Assembly: GCA_029747015.1 (NCBI GenBank)
Contig: JAKOGI010000822.1
Coordinates: 333,621 to 397,620, forward strand
Source: Carnegiea gigantea
Taxonomy: Eukaryota > Streptophyta > Magnoliopsida > Caryophyllales > Cactaceae
DNA length: 64,000 bases
Reading direction: 5' to 3'
This document shows, one piece after another, positions 36,947-48,972 of this stretch. The translations under genes and the position numbers were made by a program. Under the pieces are notes generated by a model. It did not search any database, had not been told where the DNA came from, and worked only from the letters and a program-made list of their open reading frames with translations. The number at the start of each line of letters is the position of its first letter. Within the stretch, counting starts at the first letter, position 1.

Positions 36947-37953
36947 TGATGTGGCATGTTGAAAGTTCGAAAGAAAATCGAATTCAACACTTAGAACTAA
37001 GATTTGAATCTCTAATAAGAAATATTAAAAGACATTTAAATCTAAATTTTGAGTTCTGAATTTTTTCATTTCATTAATATTTATCTCCCCAATGACAATT
37101 TGGTTAACATGTTCGCTACTAATTGCCTGTTTTTTTCATTGGTCTTTTTCAATCTACTAGCTTCAATCCACCTTAACTCACTGCAATAAAAAATACCAAT
37201 TTCAACCTACTTGAACCTACTTCAACCAAGTTCGACCTATTTTATCCCATTTCAATCCACCTCCTTCAAATTTTTTTCCTCATTATTTTAACCAACTTTA
37301 AAAAATATACCAACTTCAACCTACTTCAACCAACTTCAACCCAATTCAACCCATTTCAACAAAAAATACTAAATTCAATTCATTTCAATCCACTTCAACT
37401 AACTTCACCTTTTTATCAACCTCAATTTACCAATGGAAAGAACATGCCTTAAAACAATTCAGTCGATATTTTTGGCCATTAAAACAAATTCAACAGTTTG
37501 AATTGGAACTTCATCATTTGGTGGAAAAGATTAAAAGAAACTCAAATATGAATTTTAAGTTTCAAATTCTTTTATTTGATTAACATTTATCTCCACTACA
37601 ATAATTGTTGTAACTGCCAATTGAAATGTCGTGGCGAAGAAAAATGTTGCACAAACAAAGGAATATTAAATTCAAAATCTGGATTTGAACTTATTTTAAT
37701 TTTTCTCATCCAATAATCAAGTTTCAATATAAAGCGTTAAAATTGTTTTATTGGCAAAAAATATGTCAACTGAATTTTTTAAGTGGAAAAAAATATCGAC
37801 TGATGGTGGAGATAAATGTTAATCAAATGAAGAAAATGTTAAACTCGAAACTTGGATTTGACATTCTTTTAATCTTTCAAGTCAGATAGTCAAGTTTCGA
37901 TTCGAATTGTTGAAGCTGAATTTTATTCCTAAATTTCGACTGGCCTTATAATC
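36947..37953. mobile_element. Mutator-like (long inverted repeat) element nested in the hAT element
   Basis: Flanked by the perfect 10-bp direct repeat AAGGAAGAGA (36937-36946 and 37954-37963), the length expected of Mutator-like elements. The two halves are inverted copies of one another around about 37630. Each half has two units of the same roughly 175-bp family seen in the PIF-like element at 34787. A MITE interrupts the left half. Confidence 0.7.
37123..37449. mobile_element. 327-bp MITE nested in the Mutator-like element
   Basis: Imperfect inverted ends TTGCCTGTTTTTTTCATTGG (37123) and, from the right, AGGCATGTTCTTTCCATTGG (37449). TAA flanks at 37120-37122 and 37450-37452. The interior is made of minirepeats of the type TTCAACCTAC. 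Removing it restores the 175-bp unit (GTTCGCTACTAA followed by AACAATTCAG). Confidence 0.78.
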
Positions 37954-38449
37954 AAGGAAGAGAGTAATTCATTGTAATTTTAATTATTATACAAGGGTTC
38001 TATTGTATTTTTAGTAATCATTATTAAATATATGGACATCCTAGTATTCACTGAATATCCACCTCAACTATGGATAATTATCCATCCCATATTTATTATC
38101 CATTCTTAATGAGTATTATCCGTCTAATTTACATAGATAATAGCGGGTACCCATTTGTACAAATTCTCACCCCTAATCAGTATTGCGCCGCTCACTGCTT
38201 GTGAGGAATTAGATGGGGTTGAGAAGGACAGAAAGTGAGCAAGAAATTCGGCGCGAAAACGGGGCAGGATAAGAGGTAGAAATATTTTGTCTTATAGTTA
38301 ACCTGCTTTGTAGGGTTTGGGTGAATGCATTTAACGGCTTATATTTATCTTCATTATACCAAAGGAATATATTGTTCCCATAGTAATTGCAAATTTTTTT
38401 TATCACGATAGACTTTTTCTATATACATTTTGATTTTATAGGGTACATA

Positions 38450-38451
<2 letters not shown>

Positions 38452-38495
<44 letters not shown>
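38452..38495. repeat. (TA)n microsatellite
   Basis: Uninterrupted TA repeat of about 20 units. Confidence 0.95.
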
Positions 38496-38497
<2 letters not shown>

Positions 38498-38499
38498 AT

Positions 38500-39680
38500 C
38501 TGATATGAATGCATGATTACTGGCGTCAATATTCTCCCCCTACCGAGTATTTAATTCCATATGAATTCGCTGACACTTTTTCATGCATCATTCAATAACA
38601 CCAATATTATTACGTAGGAAAACGCATCTCCCCAGGTGCCCATTTGTGGCAATTGGCAAACTAAAAGTTGCATATTTTCATAGCCCTGAACTTCTCCTGC
38701 ATAATCTGCCACACCTGAAGAGTTGCTTGGTTTCTTCATTTATTCTGCGTATTTGCTTGTGTAAAGTTTTCTTTCTCTCTTTGTGTTTTAATTTTTCTTC
38801 CCTCTAGAGTATGGGTAACTGGGGATCTTTGTAATTTGACGAACACATAATGTTCATTGCAAATATAGTAGTTATAAGCTATCTTTGTTAGCTGAACGTT
38901 GTGAACGAAATGCTAATAACGTATTTTACCTTAAAATTTTTTGTGTGATCACAAATATTCACTTATAAATGAGGTTATATTCCATTCTTCTCCTAACTTT
39001 TAATAATTAAAATTTATTGGTTGAAACCCTTTTTCTTTTTTGGGTCAAACAGTAATGAAGCTTTTTTCAATGTAAATGGTGCATTATAACTCATTAAGTA
39101 AGGTTCAAACTAAAATTTTGTACATTGTTTAAAATCTTTTACTAATTTAATTATGTAATATTGCTTTTTCTATAAAAAATTTACTACAGCACCCACGTCC
39201 ACTGGTTAATTCATTATGCTATTATCTTTTAAATGTCTATTATAATGTTATAATTATCAAAAAAGTTTCTTATATCATCTTCTTACAGACGAAAGAAAGC
39301 CTCTAAAAAGATTCACTTTTATTTAGTTTTTTGGCGAAAAGAAAGTACTTGTCAAACGTTTTCTTTTTGCCCTTTTTTTTTGGGAGAAGGGTCTTTTCTA
39401 TGAGTGCTACATTTATTCAAGCATGTCCACTCTTTAATTGATTGTTGAGGTCTAAGACTCCAGTGTGGTATAGGGTCACGGGATTCAGAAAAAAGTAGTC
39501 CATCCATAAAATAGTACATAAAAAGCCTGGCCTAAAGCCCACAATAACAACATGTATAGATTTAAAGACGAAAAGACAAAGTACCCACCCCAAGACTGTG
39601 TAGCTAATGCCAGTCTCTTCTAGGAAAAGTGTGGAGAAAAATACTCGGTCGCTATTCCTAAACTTAGCAAAACTAAGTTG
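38500..39680. other. Intergenic AT-rich DNA
   Basis: No gene, RNA or recognisable mobile element. Long frames here lack family resemblance and plausible codon use. Confidence 0.5.
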
Positions 39681-39689
39681 GGATCTAAA

Positions 39690-39970
39690 ACTTGAATAGA
39701 ATGACCTGGACCCATATCTGATCCGACATTTGAAATAGGCTGATCTAAAAGTATACCCAAAATCCGAATCGATCCGAATCGAACTATAATCGACCCAAAA
39801 TTTCCAATAAAGTTGTCTATTTTTGCATGACAAGCTTGTTAGAAGAAAAATTAGTTAACACGAAGACGACTCAAATTGAAGTTCACCCGATCTAATCCGA
39901 ACCGACGCGAAATATCGCTTGATCTGAAACATGACCTGACCCAAACTTAACTCGACCTATACCGAACAAA
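39690..39970. repeat. CCGA/TCGG-rich minirepeat block
   Basis: Repeated words such as CCGAATCGA, GATCCGA and GACCCAAA make it look like a decayed tandem array or the end of an unclassified transposon. A 138-codon minus-strand frame across it is Arg/Ser/Phe-rich because of the minirepeats and is not a gene. Confidence 0.6.
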
Positions 39971-40505
39971 ATGATCCATTTACCAGGTATAGCTATTCCT
40001 GATTTTAAGGTTGGTTTTTTGAGGCATGCATGTTTTACATTACGTGCACATGTAAATAAGTGCAAATTAACAGCCAAATCTTGGGCTATTAGACCTTGAT
40101 CTCATGCTATGCATGAGTTTTTATTAAATTATAGTAATTAAAGGTATCGTAAAATGTCCATATTATAATATTCTCTTTTATTTGAAAAAATAATTTCTTC
40201 ATTAATAAGCATGCAGTAATCTTTGTAATCTTGAGTTTTTCTTTTTCATTTATTAATTCAAGGAACGGAGACCGAGAGTCCCATTAAACCAAAATTTAAC
40301 ATTTTAAATCAACTATATACTTAACTCTTTACTTACCATGTATCAAGGCCACAACATTCGTACTCTTAATAGATGCAGTATTAAATGTTTTTTGTATAAT
40401 AATGTTAAATCATGATTTAGAATTTTTTAACTAAAAAATAAATACTAATGTATTAATTGTCGAGGAGACGTGTAGAAATCACAACGTTTGTACTCACCTA
40501 TATAT

Positions 40506-40566
<61 letters not shown>
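40506..40566. repeat. (CA)n-(TA)n compound microsatellite
   Basis: About nine CA units run into about twenty TA units. Confidence 0.95.
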
Positions 40567-40576
<10 letters not shown>

Positions 40577-40854
40577 TGGACATATACAAACTTAATTTGC
40601 CACAAAGTTTATCATTGCTACTTGTGAGGGGTTAAGCTTCACATCCCAATATTAAATCTTAGATATACAAATGTTAATGAGGCCTTATTCTAACAGTTAA
40701 AATTAGACTTACAAGTATGAGGTCTTCTGGTTTTTTTTTTTTTCCTTCACTTCATATTACAATGGTATTGTTCTACTCTTATGTCTCGTCCAAATAATTT
40801 TTTAAAAAAATAGAAAGATGCATCAAGTTCATGCCTAATATGAATAGAATAAGT

Positions 40855-41470
40855 CAGTACGTATTAAATAAGTTCCTTATGAACTTAATTATCATTTCAG
40901 TTGAACACATACTGAATCTAATCTAACATTCATGTAAAATTTTCATCGGTGTGTTACCAACCATTCATTTCTACCTAAGGATTTAAATAAGTTCCTTATA
41001 ATGGGTTAGGCCCGCCTACCATTACCAAAAGAAAAAGTTTTATATATGGACCACGTATAAACTTTGTTTAATAAATATTTAGCAAGCGAAAAGCCTTGAT
41101 TATTTGAAACACGTACCATAAAGTGAGAATTTCCAACCGGTACCTGCTAAATAAGCTCTTTGTGGACTAAATTCATTACCTTTTACGTTAAATATATGTT
41201 AAACTAATCTAATATTTATGCAATCTCGTCACCGTTCTGTTAACACCACTCATTCCTAACTATAAATCTAATGGGCCTCCATATAATTTAAGAGGTTTCT
41301 TTTTATGGACCCCCCGAAAAAGAAAAACTCTTTTTTTTTTTTGGGTGGACGATATAATCTTGTGTGTCTCTGTCTAGGCCAGCTACGAGCCTCTTTTCAT
41401 GTAAACTGAGCCGGTGAAAACCCTTGATCATTTATAACAAGTACCACGAATTGAGAATTTTCAATTGCTT
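40855..41470. repeat. Old tandem duplication, units about 290-330 bp
   Basis: Unit one, about 40855-41140, and unit two, about 41141-41470, share a series of words in the same order: TTAAATAAGTTC/GCTAAATAAGCTC, CTAATCTAACATTCATG/CTAATCTAATATTTATG, TATGGACC, and GCCTTGATTATTTGAAACA/CCCTTGATCATTTATAACA. Identity is moderate, so it is ancient. Confidence 0.8.
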
Positions 41471-42086
41471 CATATCAGGCAATTATAATAAAAGTAACTC
41501 GAAAATGAGGAGGGGGTGTCTTGCCCTATCTTCTTTTGTGTTAAACAATTATTTTGAACATTATATCTAAAGGATTGTATAATGTTTACATAAATATAAA
41601 CAGTCGTTTATTAGAGTGTGGTATGTATAAAAAAGATGAAAAAAGGGGATATATGCATAAACATACATAAATAGAATAGTTGTCACAATTTCTATATCAA
41701 TCGAGGTTGAGTACTTGAGTTGCATTTAATTAAGATAGTTTTGTCGCTCAGTCTTATAAATCATAATTTTTTTTTCATGCAATTTTAAGGATGGATTATC
41801 AATATATGATGTCTAGCCTTGTGATTTATGTGAACATAAGTGTTTTTATGAAGCTCAGATATAAGGTTATTCATTTTTAGGTAGATGATTATTGTATTTT
41901 CATTCTAACCATTGTAGAGAAAACACATTCTTCCTACTTATGCTAATACGTCTATGTAATTAGCTTTTCAGTACCCTGTTTGTCCTTTTTTCCCATATTC
42001 AAATATGACATATTGTCCAGCAACATTAACATCTAAACTTGTATTTAGAATAACAATCCTAAGCAAGATTATAAATATCTATATAC

Positions 42087-42089
<3 letters not shown>
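41471..42089. other. Intergenic AT-rich DNA
   Basis: Nothing recognised. Confidence 0.5.
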
Positions 42090-42143
<54 letters not shown>

Positions 42144-42190
42144 TATGTATGTATATGTGTGTGTATATATATATATATTATATATATATA

Positions 42191-42256
<66 letters not shown>
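42090..42256. repeat. Long interrupted (TA)n microsatellite
   Basis: TA repeats with a short central TATGTGTGTG interruption. The whole block is close to self-complementary and gives meaningless Tyr/Ile frames on both strands. Confidence 0.95.
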
Positions 42257-42257
<1 letters not shown>

Positions 42258-43462
42258 AATTCATATATTGTGATGCTTCACTAAGCTTTAATAGATAAAT
42301 ATGTTATTATCAAAATATTAAATTTTTTATAATATATTAATGAAAGTTCAAGAGACAAAATGTGTTAAACATATATACCTGTTTTTCCAACCCCCAAAAA
42401 AAAAAATTCCAGTGAGATCTTAGTTGGAAAGGCATATTAAATTTTAGGTTCGATTTCTCCTCTTTATATATAATTGTGTTATAATCTACTTCATAACTCA
42501 TTTCAGCAATTAAATATTATTCTTTAAATTTTTTGAAAACTTATTGTTTACTCATTCAATTGGATCCACAACCCTCTCTATTTCGTTGTGTTTGTAATAG
42601 CAAGATGCTGAAGCGGGATAAAACTAAAAATCCCTAGCATGCTGTCGTCCATTGTTTGATTCCATGGACAAAGAACCATTGACGTATGAAGGGCTCATAA
42701 TCATATAAACATATTAGATAATGTAGCACTACAGTGACTTTATTTTTGGATTAATACAAAATCAGAATTTGAACAAATGTTGCTAGCTGGATATGATCGT
42801 ATACAATATTGATCGATGTCAATTCCGTTGGTTTGACCTAATAATTATTATTTTATATCTTACATTTGAAAAAAGAAGGGGGAAACAGAAGAGTGGATTT
42901 TAATTATTGCACCTTTATTACTTTTTTATTTTTATTTTTGATTTGAAGAATCTGATCAAAATCAGAAAATGCCGAGTTAGCAACTAGCCGTTGGGAAATT
43001 GTGATTGATCACTTGTGAATTTATTCAAATTGGGGCCTACCGAATCCAGAAAACTGATCCTCAACCCCCCAGGCCTTTGTTTGTGGCCCGTAATCTAGGT
43101 TCTAATCTTTTTCCTTATTTATTTATAGGTAAAATGTCCTGTATACATTGATGTTGCATCTAATATGTTTTCTCAAAAAACATTAAGAATCAAAAAGTTG
43201 CCATAGAATATCGATGATATCTAATTTAATTTCAAACTGAAGCATTTTAATTTAAATTTTAAGGATTCAAAGAAAATTTGTTCCGATCAGAATATTTTAG
43301 TAATGCAAATTTCTTTAATACTTATCAAACAAATATTTCAGCACAAAAAGAAATATGTGAATCTCTTAAAATTAATTTTTTATGGTAAAAATAAAGGTGT
43401 CTAGAGGCTGCATTTAGATCTACTCAAATATCATTTGATCAGGCATTATTTATATGAAATAT
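42257..43462. other. Intergenic AT-rich DNA
   Basis: No gene or repeat recognised. Confidence 0.5.
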
Positions 43463-43753
43463 TGTTAGTTAACCAAATTTCATCAAAATTTAATAGTGTA
43501 CAGAGGACAATAATATAATTTTTGTATTCTCTGAATATTATATATATACACGCCTAGACCACTAATGGGGCTGAGCCTTGACTTACATTCTCATGATATC
43601 AGAGCCATGAATTCTAACCTAGTGTTTTTTTTTCTGATTTCTTTCTCTCTAAGAAACCCAAATTTTCGCCTCTTTTCCTTCTCCCTCTCCTCTAAACCCT
43701 AGCTGGAGTGCTTGTCTGCAGCCGTCATTCGCCGACCTGCCGCTGTCTCATCA

Positions 43754-46140
43754 CCATGACAACTGTCGTCGACTCACCGGTCACTCCTTCTCTCGTTACG
43801 GGCACCACAGTCCCTCTTGCCTCTTCCCCGGGCTATGAAACGCTGCTGAGTTGCCCTCATCTAAGATGGTTTCGGCCCCCATTCCTCCTGCTTTTCTGCC
43901 ATGATCCCTGTCGCTGCTGTCCCTTGGTTATGGCTCGTTTATGCCCGGCGCCTCTTCGTGCCCCATGACCAATATCTCTTCTCTGTATGCGATGGGTGCC
44001 CCAATGTTTTCCTGGTCTTCATTAGTTTCGCACAACCTGCCGTACCCAGCCACCATCCCTGGTGCTTCTGTTGTTGGTGTCGGGTCCCCTCTATCTGGCT
44101 CCTACGGTCCAGTAGTGTCCATCCCACCGCCAGTTGATCCTTCTTCCTGACAATGTCATGGCTCTAATCTCCTTCCCATACATCCGAATCTTTTCACACT
44201 TAATGTCAAGAATTTCGTTACTGTTGTTATTAACACAGTTGAGGACGTCTTGTCTTGGTGTGCTCAATTTGTCGCCTTTCTCGTGGCTCAACAATTGAGT
44301 GGTTTCTTCGGTGGTATGATTACTACTCCTTCCACTTATATCCTTGATTATCATGGCATACAACACCCGAATCCTACTTATTCTACTTGGTTACGTTTAG
44401 ATCAACTCATTTACTCTTGGTCGTTTGCATAATTTCTCCTGAATTATTAACCGAGGTTCATGATTTGATTCATTCTAAATAAATTTGGGAGAGTTTATCA
44501 CACTATTTCAACATTACTCATTGTGCTCGGGCTATGGATCTTAGGCGTACTTTGTCTAGTTTGTATAAAGATCCTAAAGAGTATGAAGGATTACTCAAGA
44601 CACATTAAGTATGTTGCTGACTCACTTGCGTCCGTCTGCACTCTTATTCCTGACATTGATTTGGTTCGGTTGACTCTGAATGGTTTGGATGAGGATTATC
44701 ACACATTGGTGACCATACTATCTGATGGTACTAACCTTCTCACCTTCGATGATCTGCTCTCCAAAGTAATTCATTATAAGCAGTGTTTGAATTTTCTAAA
44801 GACCAAAGACATGCTTAGTATTCAACATTCCGCTCTAGCTAGTTTAGTTGCCTCTTCTGAGTCCGGGAAGTCCTCATCCTCCCATAATCGTAACAATTGG
44901 TGGGGTAGTAACAGAAATAACAGACGGAATAACACTCACAAAAGCAATAAGAACCAAATGGCACAAATCGTCAGCAACAGCCTCAATCTGCTAACAGAAA
45001 CATGCCTATAGGAACTGGCCATGGTAATACTATTTTTTCACGGTCTATTATTCAATGTTCATTTCCTTCTTCCACTAATTTATTTTCTGTAAGTAATACT
45101 TCATCTAGCGAGGTCTTAGGTTCTCACCCTAGCGTTGTTTGTCAAATTTGTTTTGCCCTAGGGCATATAGTAGTAGGTTGCCCCCAAACTTACACCTCTA
45201 CATAGCCTCCTTCAGTTCCTGCCTATGCCACCTTTAATGTTGTTGATGCTAACTAGTCTGTGTGATATCTTGAGTCACCTGCTGCTTCACACATGACTCC
45301 TTATGAACGTACTTTGCTTTCTAAATCTATTTACGCTGGCAATGATCAAGTCTAGGTAGGAAATGGTTTCCTTCTCCTAATTACACATGTTGGATCTCTT
45401 AATATTCCTACAGCTCATACGCCTCTTGTCCTGAAACGTGTCTTGCATGTGCCTTCTTTGAAACATAATTTGTTGTCTGTCAAACAAATTTGTCAAGATA
45501 ACAATTGTATTGTTGTGTTTGATGATTTCTTTGTTTGTCAAGGATAAAATCTCAGGTAATGTTCTCCTGCATGCCTTAACTGGTTATGTCTATCCCTTAG
45601 TTGTTCCTGATTCGTCCTCCAAGGCCCTTGCTGCACTCATGGATCCTGCCACCACTTGGTGCCGCTGACTTGGACATTGTGGAGTTAGGACATTATCATC
45701 TCTTAGCACTAGAAACTTAGTTTCTCTTCAAAATAAATTTCATGATTCATGTAATTCTTGTCGACTTGCAAAATCTCATTGATTGCCTTTTCAATTAGTG
45801 GAACATCGTTGATAAACCTTTGGAGTTAATTCATTCTGATTTGTGGCAATCACCTGTTCTTTCTAATCACAGATATCGATATTGTATTTGCTTTATAGAT
45901 GATTTTTTTGTGTTATACATAAGTTTATCCACTAAAACCAAAATTAGATTTTTTTTACACTTTCTATGCCTTTCAGAAATTAGTTGAAAATCTGTTTAAT
46001 ACCAAAATTAAGATGTTCCAAAGTGATGAAGGTCGTGAATTTAATAAACATCTCTTGGCGCTCATTTGTTAACCCATGGAATTTGTTTTTGAAAATCATG
46101 TCCCGAAACCCAAGCTCAAAATGGCGTTGCTGAGCGAAAG
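43754..46140 (+). pseudogene. Copia gag, protease and integrase (upstream part)
   Basis: Gag opens around ATG 43754 (MTTVVDSPVTPSLVTG) and, after frameshifts, continues with LFTLNVKNFVTVV near 44190 and NPTYSTWLRLDQLIYSWSFA near 44375. The best block is 44523-45011 (YVADSLASVCTLIPDIDLVR; LNGLDEDYHTLVTILSDGTN), the usual copia gag C-terminal region. A zinc knuckle lies near 45140 (CQICFALGHIVVGCPQTY). Protease and pre-integrase sequence follows at about 45270-45780 (VLKRVLHVPSLKHNLLSVKQ; LGHCGVRTLSSL), then the integrase core from 45800 (PLELIHSDLWQSP; FIDDFFVLYISLS). Several stops, so dead. Confidence 0.85.
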
Positions 46141-47534
46141 TGTTAGGCGATAATTTGTCGCATTTTACGTGCCCTTTTCACCTAATCTTAGCTCGTATAA
46201 TAACGTAATCTTTAGAGTTTTTCTTGTTTTATTAAGTATTCTTTGAGATTTTTACTTGTTTTGTTTATTCTTACAGGTAATAAGTTGAACCAAGCAAATG
46301 TCGCGAAAAAGGGCAGAAAAGGATCAAAACAGGCGAAAAGGCGGAAAAACGGGAGCCAGCCGGGACGACCGGCCAGCAAGGTGGCACGGCCACCCCGTGC
46401 ACGTGGCACGGTGCAGCCGTGCCACCTAGGCATGGTCGTGCCCCCCTTTGTTTCTTTCGGTTCTTCGCGGCCCGCTTGTCTTCTATTTAATCCTCTTTTC
46501 TCGACCTTGTTCGGGGCTTCTTCTTGGACTTCCTTAGGGTAGTTTAGTTTAGGTTTTTAATCAATAAAAACCCCTTTGAAGGGATTAGATTAGGATTTTA
46601 GTTGTTTATATTTTGGGGATTCAAGCTTGTGGATTTCAAGTTCTTCAATCAATTCAAGCATAAGTTTCCCTCTTCTTTCTCTTTTTATTTCATCGTTGTT
46701 CTTATTTATATTTTGTTGTTTTAATTCTTGTAATTACTTTTCTTTGGTTTATATGTTTAGTTTTTGTCGTTAATTCATGTTATTTAGCTGTTTAGACTCG
46801 TTTTATTTCATTCCCTTTGTTTCGTTCTTCATGTTCATGCTCTTATTTGTTAGTTTAGGTTTTCATTCGTTTTTGATGTTTAGTTGGTAGATTGTGTTGA
46901 CTTGGATTGTGATTAGCCTCTGGATGGCTAATTAATCTTGTAATTGGCCTAACCATACCCAATCTATGCCTAGAACCTAGAGTTTTCCTTCACGCCCGCC
47001 AAGTGTTCGATGAAATGCCTGAGAGGGTTTTTCATCCATATTTTTGGGCGATTGACTTATGCTGAGAGGTGAGGTCAATTGCTAGTGTGGGAGAGGGAAT
47101 GGCCGAGTTCGGGACACGAAAGTAGTATCCGAATCGAGCTAGGTCTGGGGTTGCTAGTTTTGTGGTCTAATTCGACTAACCCCACGAAAGTAGGTGGTTA
47201 CGCGAGTTAGACTAGCTCATGACCCTTGAGAGAGGGCTTGGGTGGTCTTTGATGGTGCAACCGACCATCTCTAGTTCGTAGTGTGGTTTGGGTAGGTTAG
47301 GACTCATCTTGGTTAGTTAGTTTATCCATTGGTAAAATCACAACTCCAAGTCGTTTGTTTCTGTGTTTATAACGTAGTTTAGTTCCCCCTTTTCACCCTT
47401 CGATCCTGCCTAGCTTGAGACGCTTTAGTTAGCTCTGGTAGTTGAAAACACAATTCCCTGCGGACGACACCCCAAGTACTCAACGATACACCTTGCACTT
47501 GGGGTTTATAAATATTAAAACTTTTTCTGTAACA
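46141..47534 (+). repeat. 5' LTR of the gag-only element
   Basis: Begins TGTTAGGCGATAATTTG and ends TTTTTCTGTAACA. A GC-rich palindromic cluster (GTGGCACGG, CCGTGCC words) lies at 46380-46446, and an AATAAAAACC polyadenylation-like motif at 46562. Confidence 0.96.
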
Positions 47535-47540
47535 AGTTTT

Positions 47541-47558
47541 TGGCGCCGTTGCCAGGGA
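47541..47558 (+). other. Primer binding site (tRNA-Asp)
   Basis: TGGCGCCGTTGCCAGGGA begins 7 bp after the LTR and differs at one position from the exact complement of the plant tRNA-Asp 3' end (TGGCGCCGTTGCCGGGGA). Confidence 0.92.
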
Positions 47559-47664
47559 ATTGGCGTTTTTCAATATTGGGGTTTACTTCAGCATTCGAGA
47601 CTAGGCCTTTAGAAAATCCAAAAAAATCAAAAAATCAAAAATTTCAAAAAAAAAAAAAGAAAAT

Positions 47665-48972
47665 ATGTCTCCTTTCCACTTCCCTCAACATGAGCATGAA
47701 TTGTTTTGGCAATACTATGATAGATTACATGCTTTTCTTGCTCATTGTGGTTATTGCTTCGAGAAGTGGGAAATTTTGAACATAGTCTATGAGGGTGTGA
47801 CTTGTGAGACCCGTGCTCTTTTGGAGCATTGGGATTTCTGTGCTCGAAACGTTGATGAAACTTGGGAATTACTTGAGTGGTTGGCTAGGGATACTTATGA
47901 ATTTGAGACTAGTCAATTTACTTCATCCATCCCATCCCCCTGCATTCCTAATTATACACCTCTTGCATGTGAGATCTGCCATCGTTCTGACCATGATAGT
48001 GTTTGTTGTCCCTATCGTATTTCTGCTGATGGTTTTGCTAGAATTTCTAGTATGATAGAGGCCATGAACAAGCAACAAGTTGAGTTTGCTGAGTTTGTTA
48101 ATAAATCGAGGGAGTATGACCTATCACCCAAAATTGACCCTAGTTCTAGTGCTCCTAGACTTGATGTCAATCTGTGTGATGATGGTGCGTCTTTTCCTCC
48201 TCTAGAGTCCGGACTAGAGGAGGTGCTCGACCCTCCCTTACCTACTCTACCTCTTGTTGCTCCATCCCTACCTAGCACATTTAAGGACAACACTTTGACC
48301 TATCCTGATCCACCTTTCCCTTTAGCTCAGTCGACGGAGTTCGGGGTAGGTGCGACATTTTGTGTTGGTGCTAGGGTCGATGGGGATGATTTCTGTCTTG
48401 AGTCAGACGGTACTTGTAGTGAGGTGCAGGATCTTGACAAGATTCTCGAGGGGGAGTCCTGTGTGGATGCTGTGGCTGTAGTTTCATCTAGTCCTGATCT
48501 TACTGACCATGTATCCCTCAACTCCCTTGATATTTCTCATGCTTCTTCATGTTCACTACCCTCCTCTTCCCCTGAGTACCATAATTTATCACTCGTTGCA
48601 TGTCATGATATGCTTGAGAGGAATGAGATAGACTGTATGGAGTCCCTAGGTGCCTTTAGAGGGTATGACCCCTCCCCTGACCCTTATAGTCTATACCTAG
48701 AGGACATGCCTGGAAAAATCATCTTTCCTATTGAATTCAATCATTCTACTGATTTTTCTAAGGCATTTGATAAATTTAGGAGAGCACTTACTATTATTTC
48801 TGCATTCCCGTTTAAGTGCTCCTACTTACACTCATCTGAGTTGCAAGCTCAGGTGTTTGATAAACTTCTGCGAGCGTTGACAGCATCTGAGTTGCCGATG
48901 CGCGTCCTGAATGCCGCCGAGGAGTGGCTAATGCTCCTCGCGCTTCCCCAACCTCGTCCTAGCGAGGTGTAG
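47665..48972 (+). CDS. Gag-like protein of the gag-only retrotransposon, intact
   Basis: The 435-residue frame starts at ATG 47665 (MSPFHFPQHEHELFWQYYDR), 107 bp after the primer binding site, and is uninterrupted. Residues about 10-75 have the spacing of the retrotransposon gag core (FWQYYDRLHAFLAHCGY; ILNIVYEGVTCETRALLEHW; TWELLEWLARDTYEF). A compact Cys/His cluster CEICHRSDHDSVCCPY follows at about residues 101-116 and may be a nucleic-acid-binding knuckle. Residues 150-330 are acidic and Pro/Ser-rich. The C-terminal part, about 370-430, has FDKFRRALTIISAF and a matching FDKLLRALTASELP, an internal repeat of the same motif. No protease or polymerase motif is present. A role as particle protein is inferred from family and position. 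Confidence 0.78.
   Translation: MSPFHFPQHEHELFWQYYDRLHAFLAHCGYCFEKWEILNIVYEGVTCETRALLEHWDFCARNVDETWELLEWLARDTYEFETSQFTSSIPSPCIPNYTPLACEICHRSDHDSVCCPYRISADGFARISSMIEAMNKQQVEFAEFVNKSREYDLSPKIDPSSSAPRLDVNLCDDGASFPPLESGLEEVLDPPLPTLPLVAPSLPSTFKDNTLTYPDPPFPLAQSTEFGVGATFCVGARVDGDDFCLESDGTCSEVQDLDKILEGESCVDAVAVVSSSPDLTDHVSLNSLDISHASSCSLPSSSPEYHNLSLVACHDMLERNEIDCMESLGAFRGYDPSPDPYSLYLEDMPGKIIFPIEFNHSTDFSKAFDKFRRALTIISAFPFKCSYLHSSELQAQVFDKLLRALTASELPMRVLNAAEEWLMLLALPQPRPSEV

Larger units (their letters stand above)
36712..38175. mobile_element. hAT-type non-autonomous element (outer shell of a three-level nest)
   Basis: Ends CAGGGGTG (36712) and, from the right, TAGGGGTG (38175) are flanked by the perfect 8-bp duplication ATCAGTAT (36704-36711 and 38176-38183). 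Short termini with A/G-GGGTG and 8-bp targets are hAT features. Without the nested insert the element is about 447 bp. Confidence 0.82.

Noticed and set aside
36712..37953. Repeated 175-bp units as a CRISPR-like array
   Set aside because: Units are long, diverged, partly inverted and lie within transposon ends in a plant genome.
39417..39833. 138-codon minus-strand frame
   Set aside because: Composition follows CCGA-type minirepeats; no family resemblance.
42005..42259. Open frames of Tyr/Ile repeats on both strands
   Set aside because: They are translations of a TA microsatellite; same for frames at 61353-61641.
46243..46542. Arg/Lys/Pro-rich frame in the LTR (also 50653-50967)
   Set aside because: Present in both LTRs but it differs in frame between them because of indels in the palindrome cluster; not conserved as protein.
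48012..48521. Minus-strand frames opposite the Gag ORF
   Set aside because: Shadows of the 435-codon plus-strand ORF.
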